NCBI RefSeq assembly: GCF_023822065.1
Contig: NZ_CP084930.1
Location: 248,001 to 312,000 of the forward strand
DNA length: 64,000 bases
Source of the DNA: Sphingomonas morindae
GTDB lineage: Bacteria; Pseudomonadota; Alphaproteobacteria; Sphingomonadales; Sphingomonadaceae
Direction of reading: 5' to 3'
Part shown: piece after piece, positions 36,453-48,390 of the stretch
Numbering within the stretch: the first letter of the stretch is position 1
Layout of the letters: each line of letters opens with the position of its first letter
Notes under the pieces: generated by a model
Databases searched by the model: none
What the model was told of the DNA's origin: nothing
The model's input: the letters and a program-made list of their open reading frames with translations, nothing else
Translations under genes and position numbers: made by a program

Positions 36453-38890
36453 CACTCGGTCAGCTTCCAGATCTCGCGCGCATAATCGGCGATGGTGCGA
36501 TCGGACGAGAACCAGCCGACATTGGCGGTGTTGCGGATCGCCTTCTCGCGCCAGCGCGCGGGCTCGCGCCACAGCGTATCGACCTCGCGCTGCGCGGCGA
36601 CATAGGCGTCGAAATCGGCAGCGACCATGAAGGGATCATAATCGTAGATGCCGCCGATCAGCGCCGCGTAGCGCTGGCGGTCGTCCGGCGAGAAGACGCC
36701 CGAGGCGATCGCCGTGAGCGCCTGCGACAGTTCCGGCGAGCGCTCGATCCAGGCGCGCGGCGCATAGCCTTCGGCCTTGGTGCGCGCCACTTCCTCGGCG
36801 GTCAGGCCGAAGATGAGGATATTCTCCTCGCCCACGCGATCGCGGATCTCGACATTGGCGCCATCGAGCGTGCCGATGGTGAGCGCACCGTTGAGCGCCA
36901 GCTTCATATTGCCGGTGCCCGAGGCCTCCATGCCCGCGGTGGAGATCTGCTCCGAAAGATCGGCGGCGGGCATGATCTTCTCGGCCAGCGAGACATTGTA
37001 GTTCGGCACGAACACGATCTTGAGAAGCCCCGCCACGGCGGGATCGGCGTTGATCCGCCGCGCCACGTCGTTCGCCAGCTTAATGATGAGCTTGGCGTTG
37101 TGATAGCTGGGCGCGGCCTTGCCCGCGAACAGCTTCACGCGGGGCACCCAGTCGCGCTCGGGATGGCTGCGGATCTGATCGTACAGCGCCACCGTCTCGA
37201 TGATGTTGAGCAGCTGCCGCTTATATTCGTGGATGCGCTTCACCTGCACGTCGAACAGCGCGTCCGGATCGAGCGGCAGGCCCATATGCTCGCGGATATA
37301 ATCGGAGAGCGCCACCTTGTTGGCGCGCTTCACCGCCGCGAACCGCTCCTGGAAGCCCGCATCCCCGGCATGATCGGCGAGCGCCGCGAGCGCCTCGGCA
37401 TGATCGAGGAAGCCGTCGCCGATCGTCTCGCGGATCAGCGCGGTCAGGCCCGGATTGGCCTCGATCAGCCAGCGGCGCGGCGTGATGCCGTTGGTCTTGT
37501 TGTTGATGCGATCCGGGTACAGCCGGTGGAGATCGGCGAAGACCGTCTTCTTCATCAGCTCGGTATGGAGCGCGGCGACACCGTTGATGCTGTGCGATCC
37601 GGCGAAAGCGAGATTGGCCATGCGCACGCGCCGCTCGCCGCGCTCGTCGATCAGCGACACCGCCGCGATCGCAGCATCCTCCAGCTGCGCGGCCCGCGCC
37701 TCGCGCATCAGCTGCGCGTTGATCATATAGACCAGCTGCATGTGGCGCGGCAGCAGCCGCTCGAACAGCGGCAGCGGCCAGCTTTCCAGCGCCTCGGGCA
37801 GCAGCGTGTGGTTGGTGTAGCTGAAGGTGCGCTTGGTGATGCTCCAGGCCTCGTTGAACTCAAGCCCGCGCTCGTCCAGCAGCAGCCGCATCAGCTCGGC
37901 CACGGCCACCGCCGGGTGCGTATCGTTCAGCTGCACCGCCGCTTTCTCCGGCAGCGTGCGGATATCGCCGAAATATTGGACATGGCGGCGGACAATGTCC
38001 TGCAGCGAGGCCGAGGAGAAGAAATATTCCTGGCGGAGCCGCAGTTCCTGGCCGGCCGGGGTCTCGTCGGCGGGATAGAGGACGCGGGTGAGCGTTTCGG
38101 CCCGGGTCTGCTGCGCGAGCGCGCCGACATGATCGCCGCGGTTGAAGGCGTCGAGCCGCAGCGGATCCACCGCGCGCGCCTCCCACAGGCGCAGCGTGTT
38201 CACCCGCTTGCCGCGATAGCCGACCATCGGCGTATCGACGGCCATGGCGATGACGCGCTCGGCCTGCTCCCAGATCGCGCGACCATCGGGGCCGGCCACC
38301 ACCTCGCCGCCGAACCGCACATGATAGCGGCTCTCGCGCCGCTCGAACTCCCAGGGATTGCCGAAAGCCAGCCAGTCCTCGGGATATTCCTGCTGCCAGC
38401 CGTCGCGGATGCGCTGGCGGAACATGCCGTTCACATAGCGGATGCCATAGCCATAGGCGGGCAGGTCCAAAGTGGCGAGGCTTTCCATGAAACAGGCGGC
38501 GAGCCGGCCCAGGCCGCCATTGCCAAGCGCGGCGTCGGGCTCGATCTCCTCGATCGCGGCCAGATCGACGCCGAGCGTCGCGAGCGCCTGCGACACCTCG
38601 CCATTGATGCCGAGATTGGTGAGCGTGTCGCGCAGCAGCCGGCCGATCAGGAACTCCAGGCTGAGATAATAGACGCGCTTGGCGCCCTGGCGATGGGCGG
38701 ACCGGGTCGAGGCCATCCAGCGATCGATCACCTGGTCGCGCACGGTCAGGATGGTGGCGGAGAGCCAATCGTGCGGCTTGGCGGCGCGCTCGTCCTTGCC
38801 GATGCGATGCACCAGCGTATCGACAATCGCCTCGGCGAGCACGGCGCTGTGGGGCAACGCCTCAGCCGGCGCATTTTCGGTTGCGGACAC
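36452..38890 (-). CDS. glgP: Glycogen/maltodextrin phosphorylase
   Basis: PLP-dependent phosphorolysis of alpha-1,4-glucans to glucose 1-phosphate. The 812-aa length is normal. Visible motifs: YYLSLEFLIGR, LGNGGLGRLAACFMESLATL, VKRIHEYKRQLLN, and the PLP-lysine region EASGTGNMKLALNGALTIGT. The start is GTG 38890 with AGGAG 8 nt upstream; the open frame beyond has no family resemblance. No glgA, glgB or glgC lies nearby, so it is separated from a glycogen operon. It is followed by a coupled acyl-CoA synthetase gene. It diverges from the MucR-type regulator across 194 bp. Confidence 0.95.
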   Translation of the reverse strand: MSATENAPAEALPHSAVLAEAIVDTLVHRIGKDERAAKPHDWLSATILTVRDQVIDRWMASTRSAHRQGAKRVYYLSLEFLIGRLLRDTLTNLGINGEVSQALATLGVDLAAIEEIEPDAALGNGGLGRLAACFMESLATLDLPAYGYGIRYVNGMFRQRIRDGWQQEYPEDWLAFGNPWEFERRESRYHVRFGGEVVAGPDGRAIWEQAERVIAMAVDTPMVGYRGKRVNTLRLWEARAVDPLRLDAFNRGDHVGALAQQTRAETLTRVLYPADETPAGQELRLRQEYFFSSASLQDIVRRHVQYFGDIRTLPEKAAVQLNDTHPAVAVAELMRLLLDERGLEFNEAWSITKRTFSYTNHTLLPEALESWPLPLFERLLPRHMQLVYMINAQLMREARAAQLEDAAIAAVSLIDERGERRVRMANLAFAGSHSINGVAALHTELMKKTVFADLHRLYPDRINNKTNGITPRRWLIEANPGLTALIRETIGDGFLDHAEALAALADHAGDAGFQERFAAVKRANKVALSDYIREHMGLPLDPDALFDVQVKRIHEYKRQLLNIIETVALYDQIRSHPERDWVPRVKLFAGKAAPSYHNAKLIIKLANDVARRINADPAVAGLLKIVFVPNYNVSLAEKIMPAADLSEQISTAGMEASGTGNMKLALNGALTIGTLDGANVEIRDRVGEENILIFGLTAEEVARTKAEGYAPRAWIERSPELSQALTAIASGVFSPDDRQRYAALIGGIYDYDPFMVAADFDAYVAAQREVDTLWREPARWREKAIRNTANVGWFSSDRTIADYAREIWKLTE

Positions 38891-39084
38891 GAGCTTACTC
38901 CTAGGCCGATGATGGCGGCACCCTAGCGTCTGCCGCCGCGCTGCCAAGGCCCGCCGACCGCGATGTGTCGCCGCGCCGATCCGTCGATTCCCGGAATGAG
39001 ATGCACAATGAAAGACGTGTAAGCTGGACAAAGCGGTGCAGGGGATTATGTCCGCGCCAAACATGGCGAAGAAGGAATGCCTCT

Positions 39085-39585
39085 GTGTCCGAGCTTTCGA
39101 TTATCGAGTTGACCGCTGAAATTGTGTCCGCGCATGTCTCGAACAACAATGTCGCCGCCGGCGACGTGCCCGCGCTGATCCAGACTGTGCATGACGCGCT
39201 CGCCCGCACCGCCGCGCCCGCGCCCGAGCCCGCCGCCCGGCAGGAACCCGCCGTCTCGATCCGCGCCTCGGTCAAGCCCGACTATATCGTCTGCCTCGAG
39301 GACGGCGCGAAGCTGAAGATGCTGAAGCGCTATCTGCGCACCCGCTACGACATGTCGCCCGAGGACTATCGCGCGAAATGGGGCCTGCCCAACGACTATC
39401 CGATGGTCGCCCCCAATTATGCCGAGCAGCGCCGCAGCCTGGCGCACCAGATCGGTCTCGGCCGCAAGAAGCCCGAGCCCGAGACCAAGGCGCCGGCGCG
39501 CAAGGCGGCGGCCAAGCCGCGCTCGGCCAAGGCCGCCAAGGCGGCCGCCGAGGCCCATCTCGCCACCGACGGCGGCGAGGGCTGA
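39085..39585 (+). CDS. MucR/Ros-family transcriptional regulator
   Basis: Alphaproteobacterial regulator of exopolysaccharide, motility and cell-cycle genes. The 166-aa product has the oligomerising N-terminal region (residues 1-60) and the Ros-type DNA-binding domain (about 66-130: DYIVCLEDGAKLKMLKRYL, SPEDYRAKWGLPNDYPMVAP). The Ros ligand pattern C-x2-C-x9-H-x4-H reads C70-x2-D73-x9-Y83-x4-Y88, so three of four zinc ligands are changed while the surrounding fold residues remain. The tail (135-166) is Lys/Ala-rich. GTG 39085 is used, with AAGAAGGA about 9 nt upstream. It is divergent from glgP. Confidence 0.88.
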   Translation: MSELSIIELTAEIVSAHVSNNNVAAGDVPALIQTVHDALARTAAPAPEPAARQEPAVSIRASVKPDYIVCLEDGAKLKMLKRYLRTRYDMSPEDYRAKWGLPNDYPMVAPNYAEQRRSLAHQIGLGRKKPEPETKAPARKAAAKPRSAKAAKAAAEAHLATDGGEG

Positions 39586-39632
39586 TCGTCAGCGCCGGGG
39601 CGTGGCGCGCCGCGCCCGCCCCGGCGCCCGGC

Positions 39633-40535
39633 TCAGGCCCGCCACGCCGTAGCGATGGCGCCCAAGCGCTTGAGCACGGCTTCGTCCTGCGGACGCACCG
39701 TCTCGGAAAAGACCGGCGTCTCGAGATAGCCGACCACCACCACCGCGCTGCCGCCCGAGGGCGGCCATAGCACCGCGAGATCATTGGTCTTGTTGCCGAT
39801 GCCGGGGCGCATGCCAGTGCCCGTCTTGTCGAGGCCGCGCCAGCCGGCGGCAAGCCCCGCGCGGATGCGATCGCGCCCGCTCCGCGCCGCCGCCATCCAG
39901 CCCTGAAGGAGATCCCGGCTCGGCGGCCGCAGCACGTCGCCCAGCACGATCCGCCGCACCGTCTCCGCCATGGCGCGCGGCGTCGTGCTGTTCTGCTCGG
40001 TGCCGGGCGGGATGATGTTGATCGCGGGTTCATAGCCGTCGAGCCGGCTCGCGCGATCCCCGATGGCGCGCCAGAAGCGGGTGAGCGCATCGGGGCCGCC
40101 CAGCCGCCGCAGCAGCAGATTGGCGGCGCCATTGTCGCTCATGATCTGCGCCGCCTCGGCGAGCGCGCGGATCGACAGGCGGCCGGCGGCGAGATGGGCC
40201 GCGACCACCGGCGAGGGATCGACGAGATCGGCGCGGCTTAAGGCCAGCGTCTCCTCAAGGCCGATGCGGCCGGCATCGGCTTCGCGCAGCACCAGCGCCG
40301 CCAGCGACAATTTGAACGTCGAGCAGTGGCAGAAACGCTCGTCGGCGCGCCAGCCCGCCCAGTCGCCGCTGCCGGTATCCAGCAGAAAGGCGCCCAGCCG
40401 GCCGCCCGAGGCGCGTTCGACCGCGCGCAGCGCGGGGCCAGGGTCCGGAGGTGCGGCGCGGGCGCGCGCGCCGGCCGGCAGCAGAAGGCCCGCGCCCATG
40501 GCCGCCGCGACGCCGCGACGGTCGATCAGGCGCAT
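39633..40535 (-). CDS. bla: Class A beta-lactamase
   Basis: Periplasmic serine hydrolase of beta-lactam rings. The 300-aa product has all class A motifs: CSTFK with catalytic Ser72 and Lys75, SDN (133-135), the omega-loop Glu169/Asn173 in GYEPAIN, and KTGTG (237-241). A cysteine precedes the catalytic Ser, as in class A carbapenemases, but the partner cysteine after KTGT is absent (Gly). The N-terminal DRRGVAAAMGAG looks like a Tat signal. No ampR-type regulator is nearby. It starts 3 bp after the TPR gene stop, at the end of a housekeeping run. The spectrum cannot be predicted. Confidence 0.92.
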   Translation of the reverse strand: MRLIDRRGVAAAMGAGLLLPAGARARAAPPDPGPALRAVERASGGRLGAFLLDTGSGDWAGWRADERFCHCSTFKLSLAALVLREADAGRIGLEETLALSRADLVDPSPVVAAHLAAGRLSIRALAEAAQIMSDNGAANLLLRRLGGPDALTRFWRAIGDRASRLDGYEPAINIIPPGTEQNSTTPRAMAETVRRIVLGDVLRPPSRDLLQGWMAAARSGRDRIRAGLAAGWRGLDKTGTGMRPGIGNKTNDLAVLWPPSGGSAVVVVGYLETPVFSETVRPQDEAVLKRLGAIATAWRA

Positions 40536-40538
40536 GCG

Positions 40539-41066
40539 CTAATTCTTCTTGGTGGCGGCGCCGTCCTCGCCCTTGGCGGGACCCTTGCTGCTGGCCTCGG
40601 CGGTCTGCACGACAGGCGGCGGACCCTTGGCGATGGCGGCGGCGAGGCTGGTCGCCTGGGGGCAGCCGCCCTTGCACAGGCCCTGGAGCTTGGCGAGATT
40701 GGCCTTGGCGCGCTCGACCGCGCCGCGCTGCACCAGCGCATCGCCCTCGCCCGCCAGCGCGTTCAGATCATTAGGGTCGAGCTGGAGCGCATCCTTATAG
40801 TAGCGGATCGCCTTGCCCGGCAGCGCCTGCGCCTGGGCGACCTTGCCGAGCGCGATCAGCGCGCCGCGGTTGCGCGGATCGACGACGATCGCCGCCTCGA
40901 GGCTGTCGTTGGCGGCGGGCAGATTATTGGCCGCCAGCGCCGCCTCGCCCTGCTTCTGCAAGGCGAGCGAGCGCGGCGCGATCTGCGCGTCCGGCCGTTG
41001 CGCGGCGCCCGGCGCGGCGACGGCGAGGAACAGGGCCAGGGCGGGCAGGACGGGCAGGCGACGCAT
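40539..41066 (-). CDS. Periplasmic TPR-repeat protein
   Basis: The 175-aa product has a signal peptide ([20 protein letters not shown]), two to three tetratricopeptide repeats (about 35-130: [60 protein letters not shown]), a CKGGC pair and a low-complexity Lys/Ala/Gly tail. TPRs mediate protein contacts, and no enzyme domain is present. It is 29 bp after rsmB and 3 bp before the beta-lactamase, so it is likely cotranscribed with both. Confidence 0.85.
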   Translation of the reverse strand: MRRLPVLPALALFLAVAAPGAAQRPDAQIAPRSLALQKQGEAALAANNLPAANDSLEAAIVVDPRNRGALIALGKVAQAQALPGKAIRYYKDALQLDPNDLNALAGEGDALVQRGAVERAKANLAKLQGLCKGGCPQATSLAAAIAKGPPPVVQTAEASSKGPAKGEDGAATKKN

Positions 41067-41095
41067 CGGCTTCTCCGGGATCGAATCCGCGAAAG

Positions 41096-42253
41096 CTAGC
41101 AGCTTCGCCGCAGCCTCGCGATGAAAAAGCCGTCGGTGCCGGCGTCCGCTGGGGTCAGCCGCCAGCCGGGCCCGTGCGCCGCGCCCGCCGGCAGCGCCGG
41201 CCCGTCAACGCGCCAGTGCGGCGCCTCCTCCAGAAAGGCGGCGATCGGCGCCACGCCCTCCTCGTCGAGCAGCGAACAGGTGATATAGGCCAGCGCGCCA
41301 CCGGGCCGCACCAGCGCCGCGCCCACGCGCAGCAGCCGCGCCTGCACCGTCTGCAGCCGCGCCAGGCGATCGGGCGTGAGCCGCCAGCGCGCCTCGGGGT
41401 TGCGGCGCCAGGTGCCCGTGCCCGAACAGGGCGCATCGATCACCACCAGATCGGCGGCCTCGCGCCAATCCGCCAGCGCGTCGGCCTCGCGGCCGGCATC
41501 GAGCAGCCGCGGCTCGGCGATGGTGACGCCCGCGCGCGCCGCGCGCGGCGCCAGCCGGGCGAGCCGGGCGCGATCGGCGTCGCAGGCGAGCAGCCGGCCG
41601 CGATCCGCCATGTCGGCGGCGAGCGCGAGCGTCTTGCCGCCCGCCCCCGCGCAGAGATCCACCACCGCCTGGCCGGGCTGCGCGCCACAGGCCCGCGCGA
41701 CGAGCTGGCTGCCTTCGTCCTGCACCTCGAACAGGCCCTGCGCATAGGCCTCCAGCCGCTCCACCGCCGCGCCCTGCGGCAGGCGCAGCCCGTCCGGCGC
41801 GAAAGGGGTCGGCACCGCATCCGGCAGATCCAGCGCCTCGCGCCGGATCTTGAGCCGGTTGACGCGCAGATCGAGCGGCGCCCGGCCGGTGAGGCCGAGC
41901 CCGTCCAGCCGCCCGGCGAGCCAGGCGGGCGCCTCGGAGGCGATTGCGCGCGGCTCGTCCGGCCGGATCGGCGCGGGCGCGTGGCGGCTGCCGTCGAACC
42001 AGGCGGTGAGCTCGGGCATGTCCTCGGCGAGGCCGAGCATCGCCGCGCGCCCGCTCGCGGGGGGATCGCCGGCGCGACGGATCGCGCCATAGACGAGCGC
42101 GCGCACCGCCCGCCGATCCTTGGCGCCGGCATAGCGCCGCGCCGCGAAATAGCGCTGGATCAGCGTATCGGCGGCGGCGCCGCCCGCGCGGGCGGCGGCG
42201 ATCACGCCATCCACTATGTCGATCGCGGCCTGGGCGCGCGCCTGCGGCGTCAT
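41096..42253 (-). CDS. rsmB: RsmB/NOP-family RNA (cytosine-5) methyltransferase
   Basis: SAM-dependent m5C methyltransferase, probably for C967 of 16S rRNA. The 385-aa product has an N-terminal NusB-like RNA-binding region (residues 1-90) and a C-terminal Rossmann domain with [13 protein letters not shown] (SAM), [16 protein letters not shown] (conserved Cys) and [11 protein letters not shown] (catalytic Cys). Two-cysteine use is typical of the family. The target position is inferred from family; the N-terminal domain is shorter than in E. coli RsmB. It lies 24 bp after guaB. Confidence 0.88.
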   Translation of the reverse strand: MTPQARAQAAIDIVDGVIAAARAGGAAADTLIQRYFAARRYAGAKDRRAVRALVYGAIRRAGDPPASGRAAMLGLAEDMPELTAWFDGSRHAPAPIRPDEPRAIASEAPAWLAGRLDGLGLTGRAPLDLRVNRLKIRREALDLPDAVPTPFAPDGLRLPQGAAVERLEAYAQGLFEVQDEGSQLVARACGAQPGQAVVDLCAGAGGKTLALAADMADRGRLLACDADRARLARLAPRAARAGVTIAEPRLLDAGREADALADWREAADLVVIDAPCSGTGTWRRNPEARWRLTPDRLARLQTVQARLLRVGAALVRPGGALAYITCSLLDEEGVAPIAAFLEEAPHWRVDGPALPAGAAHGPGWRLTPADAGTDGFFIARLRRSC

Positions 42254-42277
42254 GCCGCGGCGCCGCCGCCGCGCCGC

Positions 42278-44594
<2,317 letters not shown>

Positions 44595-44659
44595 CCTCTC
44601 CTCAGCCGTGGCGTCCCGCTCCTCGGGGGCGCGACGCACACCGTCAAGCGGGAGCCGCC

Positions 44660-45634
44660 GTGCCGCATAGCCCCGATCGCCGCCAATTGCTCGCGGCCAC
44701 GCTCGCCGGCGCCACGCTCGCCGCGCCGCCTCGCGCCGCCGCCGCCGCACCGGCGGCGGCCGCCGCGCCCGAGACGATCCGGCTGTGGCCGGGCGCGGCG
44801 CCGGGCGCGCCGCCGGCCCTGCCCGCCCCGGCGCTGCGCAAGGAAGGCGCGCCGGGCCGCAAGGAGGTGCGGCTGCGCGGCATCGCCGCCCCCGTGCTCT
44901 TCTTCTATCGCCCGGCGCGGCCCAATGGCGCGGCGATCATCGTCATGCCCGGCGGCGGCTATGCCTATCTTTCGATCGAGAACGAGGGCAGCGCGGTGGC
45001 GCGGGTGCTGAGCGAGGCCGGCTATGCCGTGTTCGTGCTGAGCTACCGGCTGCCGCGCGAGGGCTGGACCAACCGCGCCGACGCCCCGCTCCAGGACGCG
45101 CAGCGCGCGCTCCGGCTGGTGCGCGCGGGCGCGAAACGCTTCGGCATCGCGCCCGATCGCGTGGGCGTGCTCGGCTTTTCGGCCGGCGGCCATCTCGCCG
45201 CCAGCCTCGCCACCGCCTATGACGAGCCGCTCTACCCTGCGCAGGACGCGGCCGATCATGGTTCGGCGCGGCCGGCCTTTTGCGGCCTGGGCTATGCCGT
45301 GACCACGCTCGAGCCGCCCTGCGCCACCACCGCCTCGCGCCGCAACCTGCTGGGGCCGGACGCGCCGCCCGCGCTGGTGGCGAAGCGATCGCCGGTGCGG
45401 CATGTCGGCAAGGCGACGCCGCCCTGCTTCCTCGTCCATGCCTTCGACGATCCGATCGTCGACCCCGCCTGCGCGCTGGCCTGGATCGCCGCCTGCCGCG
45501 CCGCCTCCGTCCCGATCGAGGCGCATCTGCTGGAGCGCGGCGGCCACGGCTTCGGGGTCAATCTGGTCGAGACCAATCCGGGCGTGCTGTGGCCGCGCCA
45601 GTTCCTGCTCTGGCTGGCGCGGCACGGCGCCTGA
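44660..45634 (+). CDS. Exported alpha/beta hydrolase (BD-FAE / acetylxylan esterase-like)
   Basis: Predicted periplasmic or extracellular carbohydrate esterase. The 324-aa product begins at GTG 44660 behind GGAG and has a Tat-type signal ([18 protein letters not shown]). The hydrolase domain shows the oxyanion motif [10 protein letters not shown], the nucleophile elbow [16 protein letters not shown], an Asp region HAFDDPIVD and the His in LERGGHGFG. This order fits BD-FAE/Axe2-type esterases that remove acetyl or feruloyl groups from plant glycans. No glycoside hydrolase sits nearby. It diverges from the CitE-like gene. Confidence 0.82.
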   Translation: MPHSPDRRQLLAATLAGATLAAPPRAAAAAPAAAAAPETIRLWPGAAPGAPPALPAPALRKEGAPGRKEVRLRGIAAPVLFFYRPARPNGAAIIVMPGGGYAYLSIENEGSAVARVLSEAGYAVFVLSYRLPREGWTNRADAPLQDAQRALRLVRAGAKRFGIAPDRVGVLGFSAGGHLAASLATAYDEPLYPAQDAADHGSARPAFCGLGYAVTTLEPPCATTASRRNLLGPDAPPALVAKRSPVRHVGKATPPCFLVHAFDDPIVDPACALAWIAACRAASVPIEAHLLERGGHGFGVNLVETNPGVLWPRQFLLWLARHGA

Positions 45635-45690
45635 GCCCCGCGCCGCAACGCGATTGGCCAAGGGGCTTCGCTCTGCTACCCCGCCGCTCG

Positions 45691-46395
45691 ATGGCTGCCC
45701 TGATCGCCCTTGTCGACGACGACCGGAACATACTGACGTCCGTCTCCTTCGCGCTGCAGGCCGAGGGCTTCGTGGTGCGCCTCTATTCGGATGGCGAGGC
45801 CGCGCTCAAGGCCTTCGGCGAAACCACGCCCGATCTGGTGGTGCTCGACATCAAGATGCCGCGCATGGACGGCATGGAGGTGCTGCGGCGGCTGCGCGAG
45901 AAGAGCCAGGTGCCGGTGATCTTCCTCACCTCCAAGGATGACGAACTGGACGAGGCGCTCGGCCTCGCGATGGGCGCGGACGATTATATCGCCAAGCCCT
46001 TCTCGATCCGGCTGCTGATCGCGCGGATAAGGGCGATCCTGCGCCGCGCCGAGCTGCGCGCCCAGCCGGTGGAGAGCGACACGGCCGCGCCCGAGCGGCT
46101 GGTGCGCGGCCGACTGGAGATGGATCCCGCGCGGCACAAGATCTGGTGGGCGGGCGAGGAGGTGGTGCTCACCGTCACCGAATTCCTCATCCTCGAGGCG
46201 CTCGCCCAGCGCCCGGGCTTCGTCAAATCGCGCGACCAGCTGATGGACACCGCCTATCAGGACGATGTCTATGTCGATGACCGCACCATCGACAGCCACA
46301 TCAAGCGGCTGCGGCGCAAGTTCCGGGCGGTGGACGACAGCTTCAAGGCGATCGAGACGCTGTACGGCGTGGGGTATAGATTTGCGGAGGAGTAG
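45691..46395 (+). CDS. chvI: Response regulator ChvI
   Basis: OmpR-class DNA-binding regulator of the ChvG/ChvI (ExoS/ChvI) envelope and acid-stress system. The 234-aa product has a receiver domain (1-120) with acidic residues DDD (9-11), phosphoacceptor Asp53 in [10 protein letters not shown] and Lys in AKPFS, then a winged-helix domain (about 135-232: [42 protein letters not shown]). It is the first gene of an operon that continues through chvG, hprK, rapZ, an EIIA gene and ptsH, all overlapping or abutting. Possible TTGGCC/TACCCC hexamers precede it but are weak. Confidence 0.93.
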   Translation: MAALIALVDDDRNILTSVSFALQAEGFVVRLYSDGEAALKAFGETTPDLVVLDIKMPRMDGMEVLRRLREKSQVPVIFLTSKDDELDEALGLAMGADDYIAKPFSIRLLIARIRAILRRAELRAQPVESDTAAPERLVRGRLEMDPARHKIWWAGEEVVLTVTEFLILEALAQRPGFVKSRDQLMDTAYQDDVYVDDRTIDSHIKRLRRKFRAVDDSFKAIETLYGVGYRFAEE

Positions 46396-47980
46396 GGCCG
46401 CCGCCGTCGCCCGCGCCCGCCGCCGCTATGGCGACGAGCGCCCGCTGATCGGCTTTTCCGGCCGCTGGTCGCTCACCAGCCGCATCCTCGCCGTCAATCT
46501 CTTCGCGGTGGCGATGCTGGCGGGCAGTTTCTTCTATCTGGACAGCTATCGCACGCGCGTCTCGGAGGAGCGCACCGTCCAGGCCGAGAGCGACGTGCAG
46601 ATGATCGCCCGCGCCGTGGCGGCTGCCCCGCCCCGTGCCCGCGCGCGGCTGGCGGCCGAGATCGCCGCCGTCGACGGCGCCCGCGTCCGCCTCTACGCGC
46701 CCGGCACCGGCGTGCGCCTGTACGACAGCTGGCGCGTGGCGCCGCCCACCTATGCGCTCATCGATCCGCAGACCCAGCCCTGGCGCAAACATGCCGCGCG
46801 CGCGATCGACCGGCTGTTCGATCATGTGATGGGCGCGCGGCCGCTCCCGACCTTCGAGGAGCCGGCGGTCGATCGCGCCGACGCCTGGCCCGAGGTGCGC
46901 GCGGCGATGGCGCGGCCGGGCGAGGTCGTCTCCGCGCATCGGCTGGCGCCGGATCGCACTCCGATGATTTCCGCCGCGCTCGCCATGCCGGGCCTGGGGA
47001 CGCTGTTCACCACCAACAATGTCCGCGACATCACCCGCATCGTCCGCGCCGAGCGCTTCGCCATCAGCATGGTGGTGGCCGGGGTGATCGCGATCGCGCT
47101 GCTGCTGTCCGTCTATCTCGCGCAGACGATCGTGCGGCCGCTGCGCCGGCTGGCGCTCGCCGCGCACCGCGTGCGCCAGGGCCGCGCGCGCGAGGTGGTG
47201 GTGCCGCGCCTGCCCGATCGCGGCGACGAGATCGGCCTGCTCGCCCGCGCGCTCTCCGACATGACCCAGGCGCTGCGCAAGCGGATCGACGCGGTCGAGG
47301 CCTTCGCCGCCGATGTCAGCCACGAACTCAAGAACCCGCTCGCCTCGATGCGCTCGGCGGTGGACAGCCTGGTGCTGGTGAAGGATCCCGCGCTCCAGGC
47401 GCGGCTGCTCGACATCGTCCGCGACGATGTGCTGCGGCTCGATCGGCTGATCACCGATGTCGCCGAGATATCGCGGCTCGACGGCGAATTGTCGCGCGCG
47501 GCGTTCGAGCCGGTGGATCTCGGGCCGCTGATCGAGGCGATCCTCCAGGCGCGCGAGGCGCGCGGCCAGAATGGCGATGTGCGCATCGCCTTCGCGCGGC
47601 CGCTGGTGGATAGCGCGGTGGTGATGGGCGATCCGGCGCGGCTGGCGCGGATGATTACCAATCTGGTGGACAATGCGGTATCCTTCTCGCCGCCCGGCGG
47701 GCTGGTGGAGGTGTCGGCGGTGGATGTGGACGGGCGCGTGCGCATCGCGATCGAGGATGAGGGCCCCGGCGTGCCGCCGGGCAAGCGCGACGCCATCTTC
47801 CGCCGCTTCCACAGCGACCGTCCCGACAGCGAAGCCGGCGACCGCCATTCGGGGCTCGGGCTCGCCATCGCCCAGGCGATCGCGGAAGGGCATGGCGGCA
47901 CGATCGGCGTGCGCGACCGCGCCGACGGGCGCGCGGGCGGCCTGTTCGTCGCCACGCTGCCGGCGGCGCCCACCGCATGA
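46382..47980 (+). CDS. chvG: Sensor histidine kinase ChvG
   Basis: Inner-membrane sensor partner of ChvI. The 532-aa product has TM1 (about 33-53), a periplasmic sensor domain (about 55-225), TM2 (about 226-250), HAMP (about 250-300), a HisKA domain with phosphoacceptor His314 in [13 protein letters not shown] and an ATPase domain with the N-box [18 protein letters not shown] and SGLGLAIAQ. No ATG or GTG is available between the end of chvI and TM1, so TTG 46382 (GTGGGG upstream), overlapping chvI by 14 nt, is proposed. Its stop overlaps the hprK start (ATGA). Confidence 0.9.
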   Translation: MRRSRAAAVARARRRYGDERPLIGFSGRWSLTSRILAVNLFAVAMLAGSFFYLDSYRTRVSEERTVQAESDVQMIARAVAAAPPRARARLAAEIAAVDGARVRLYAPGTGVRLYDSWRVAPPTYALIDPQTQPWRKHAARAIDRLFDHVMGARPLPTFEEPAVDRADAWPEVRAAMARPGEVVSAHRLAPDRTPMISAALAMPGLGTLFTTNNVRDITRIVRAERFAISMVVAGVIAIALLLSVYLAQTIVRPLRRLALAAHRVRQGRAREVVVPRLPDRGDEIGLLARALSDMTQALRKRIDAVEAFAADVSHELKNPLASMRSAVDSLVLVKDPALQARLLDIVRDDVLRLDRLITDVAEISRLDGELSRAAFEPVDLGPLIEAILQAREARGQNGDVRIAFARPLVDSAVVMGDPARLARMITNLVDNAVSFSPPGGLVEVSAVDVDGRVRIAIEDEGPGVPPGKRDAIFRRFHSDRPDSEAGDRHSGLGLAIAQAIAEGHGGTIGVRDRADGRAGGLFVATLPAAPTA

Positions 47981-48390
47981 GCGAGACGCTGCTCCATGCC
48001 AGCTGCGTCGCGATCGGCGATCGCGGCGTGCTGCTCGCCGGGGCGTCCGGCTCCGGCAAATCCGATCTCGCGCTGCGGCTGATGGACCGCGGCGCCACGC
48101 TGGTGAGCGACGATTACACCGCGCTCGCCCCCCGCGACGGCCGGCTGATCGCCACGCCGCCGCCCCGCATCGCCGGCTCCATCGAGATGCGCGGCGTCGG
48201 CATCCTCACCGTGCCCCACCGGGCGGAGGTGGAGGTGCGGCTGATCCTCGATCTGGAAACCCTGCCCGAACGCCTGCCCGTGTTCGATCGGCGCGTGATC
48301 GCGGGGATCGCCCTGCCCTTCGCCGCGCTCAGCGCGCTGGAGCCATCCGCCCCGCTCAAGGTGGAGCAGCTGCTGGAGCGCTTCGGATGA
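47977..48390 (+). CDS. hprK: Short alphaproteobacterial HPr kinase/phosphorylase
   Basis: ATP-dependent kinase that phosphorylates HPr on a serine. The 137-aa product retains only the catalytic core, as is usual in alphaproteobacteria: Walker A GASGSGKSD (residues 22-30), LVSDDYTALA with catalytic acidic residues, and the signature IEMRGVGIL. The N-terminal HprK domain of Gram-positives is absent. Overlaps of 4 nt with both chvG and rapZ imply coupled translation. Its substrate is the HPr encoded three genes downstream. Confidence 0.9.
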   Translation: MSETLLHASCVAIGDRGVLLAGASGSGKSDLALRLMDRGATLVSDDYTALAPRDGRLIATPPPRIAGSIEMRGVGILTVPHRAEVEVRLILDLETLPERLPVFDRRVIAGIALPFAALSALEPSAPLKVEQLLERFG

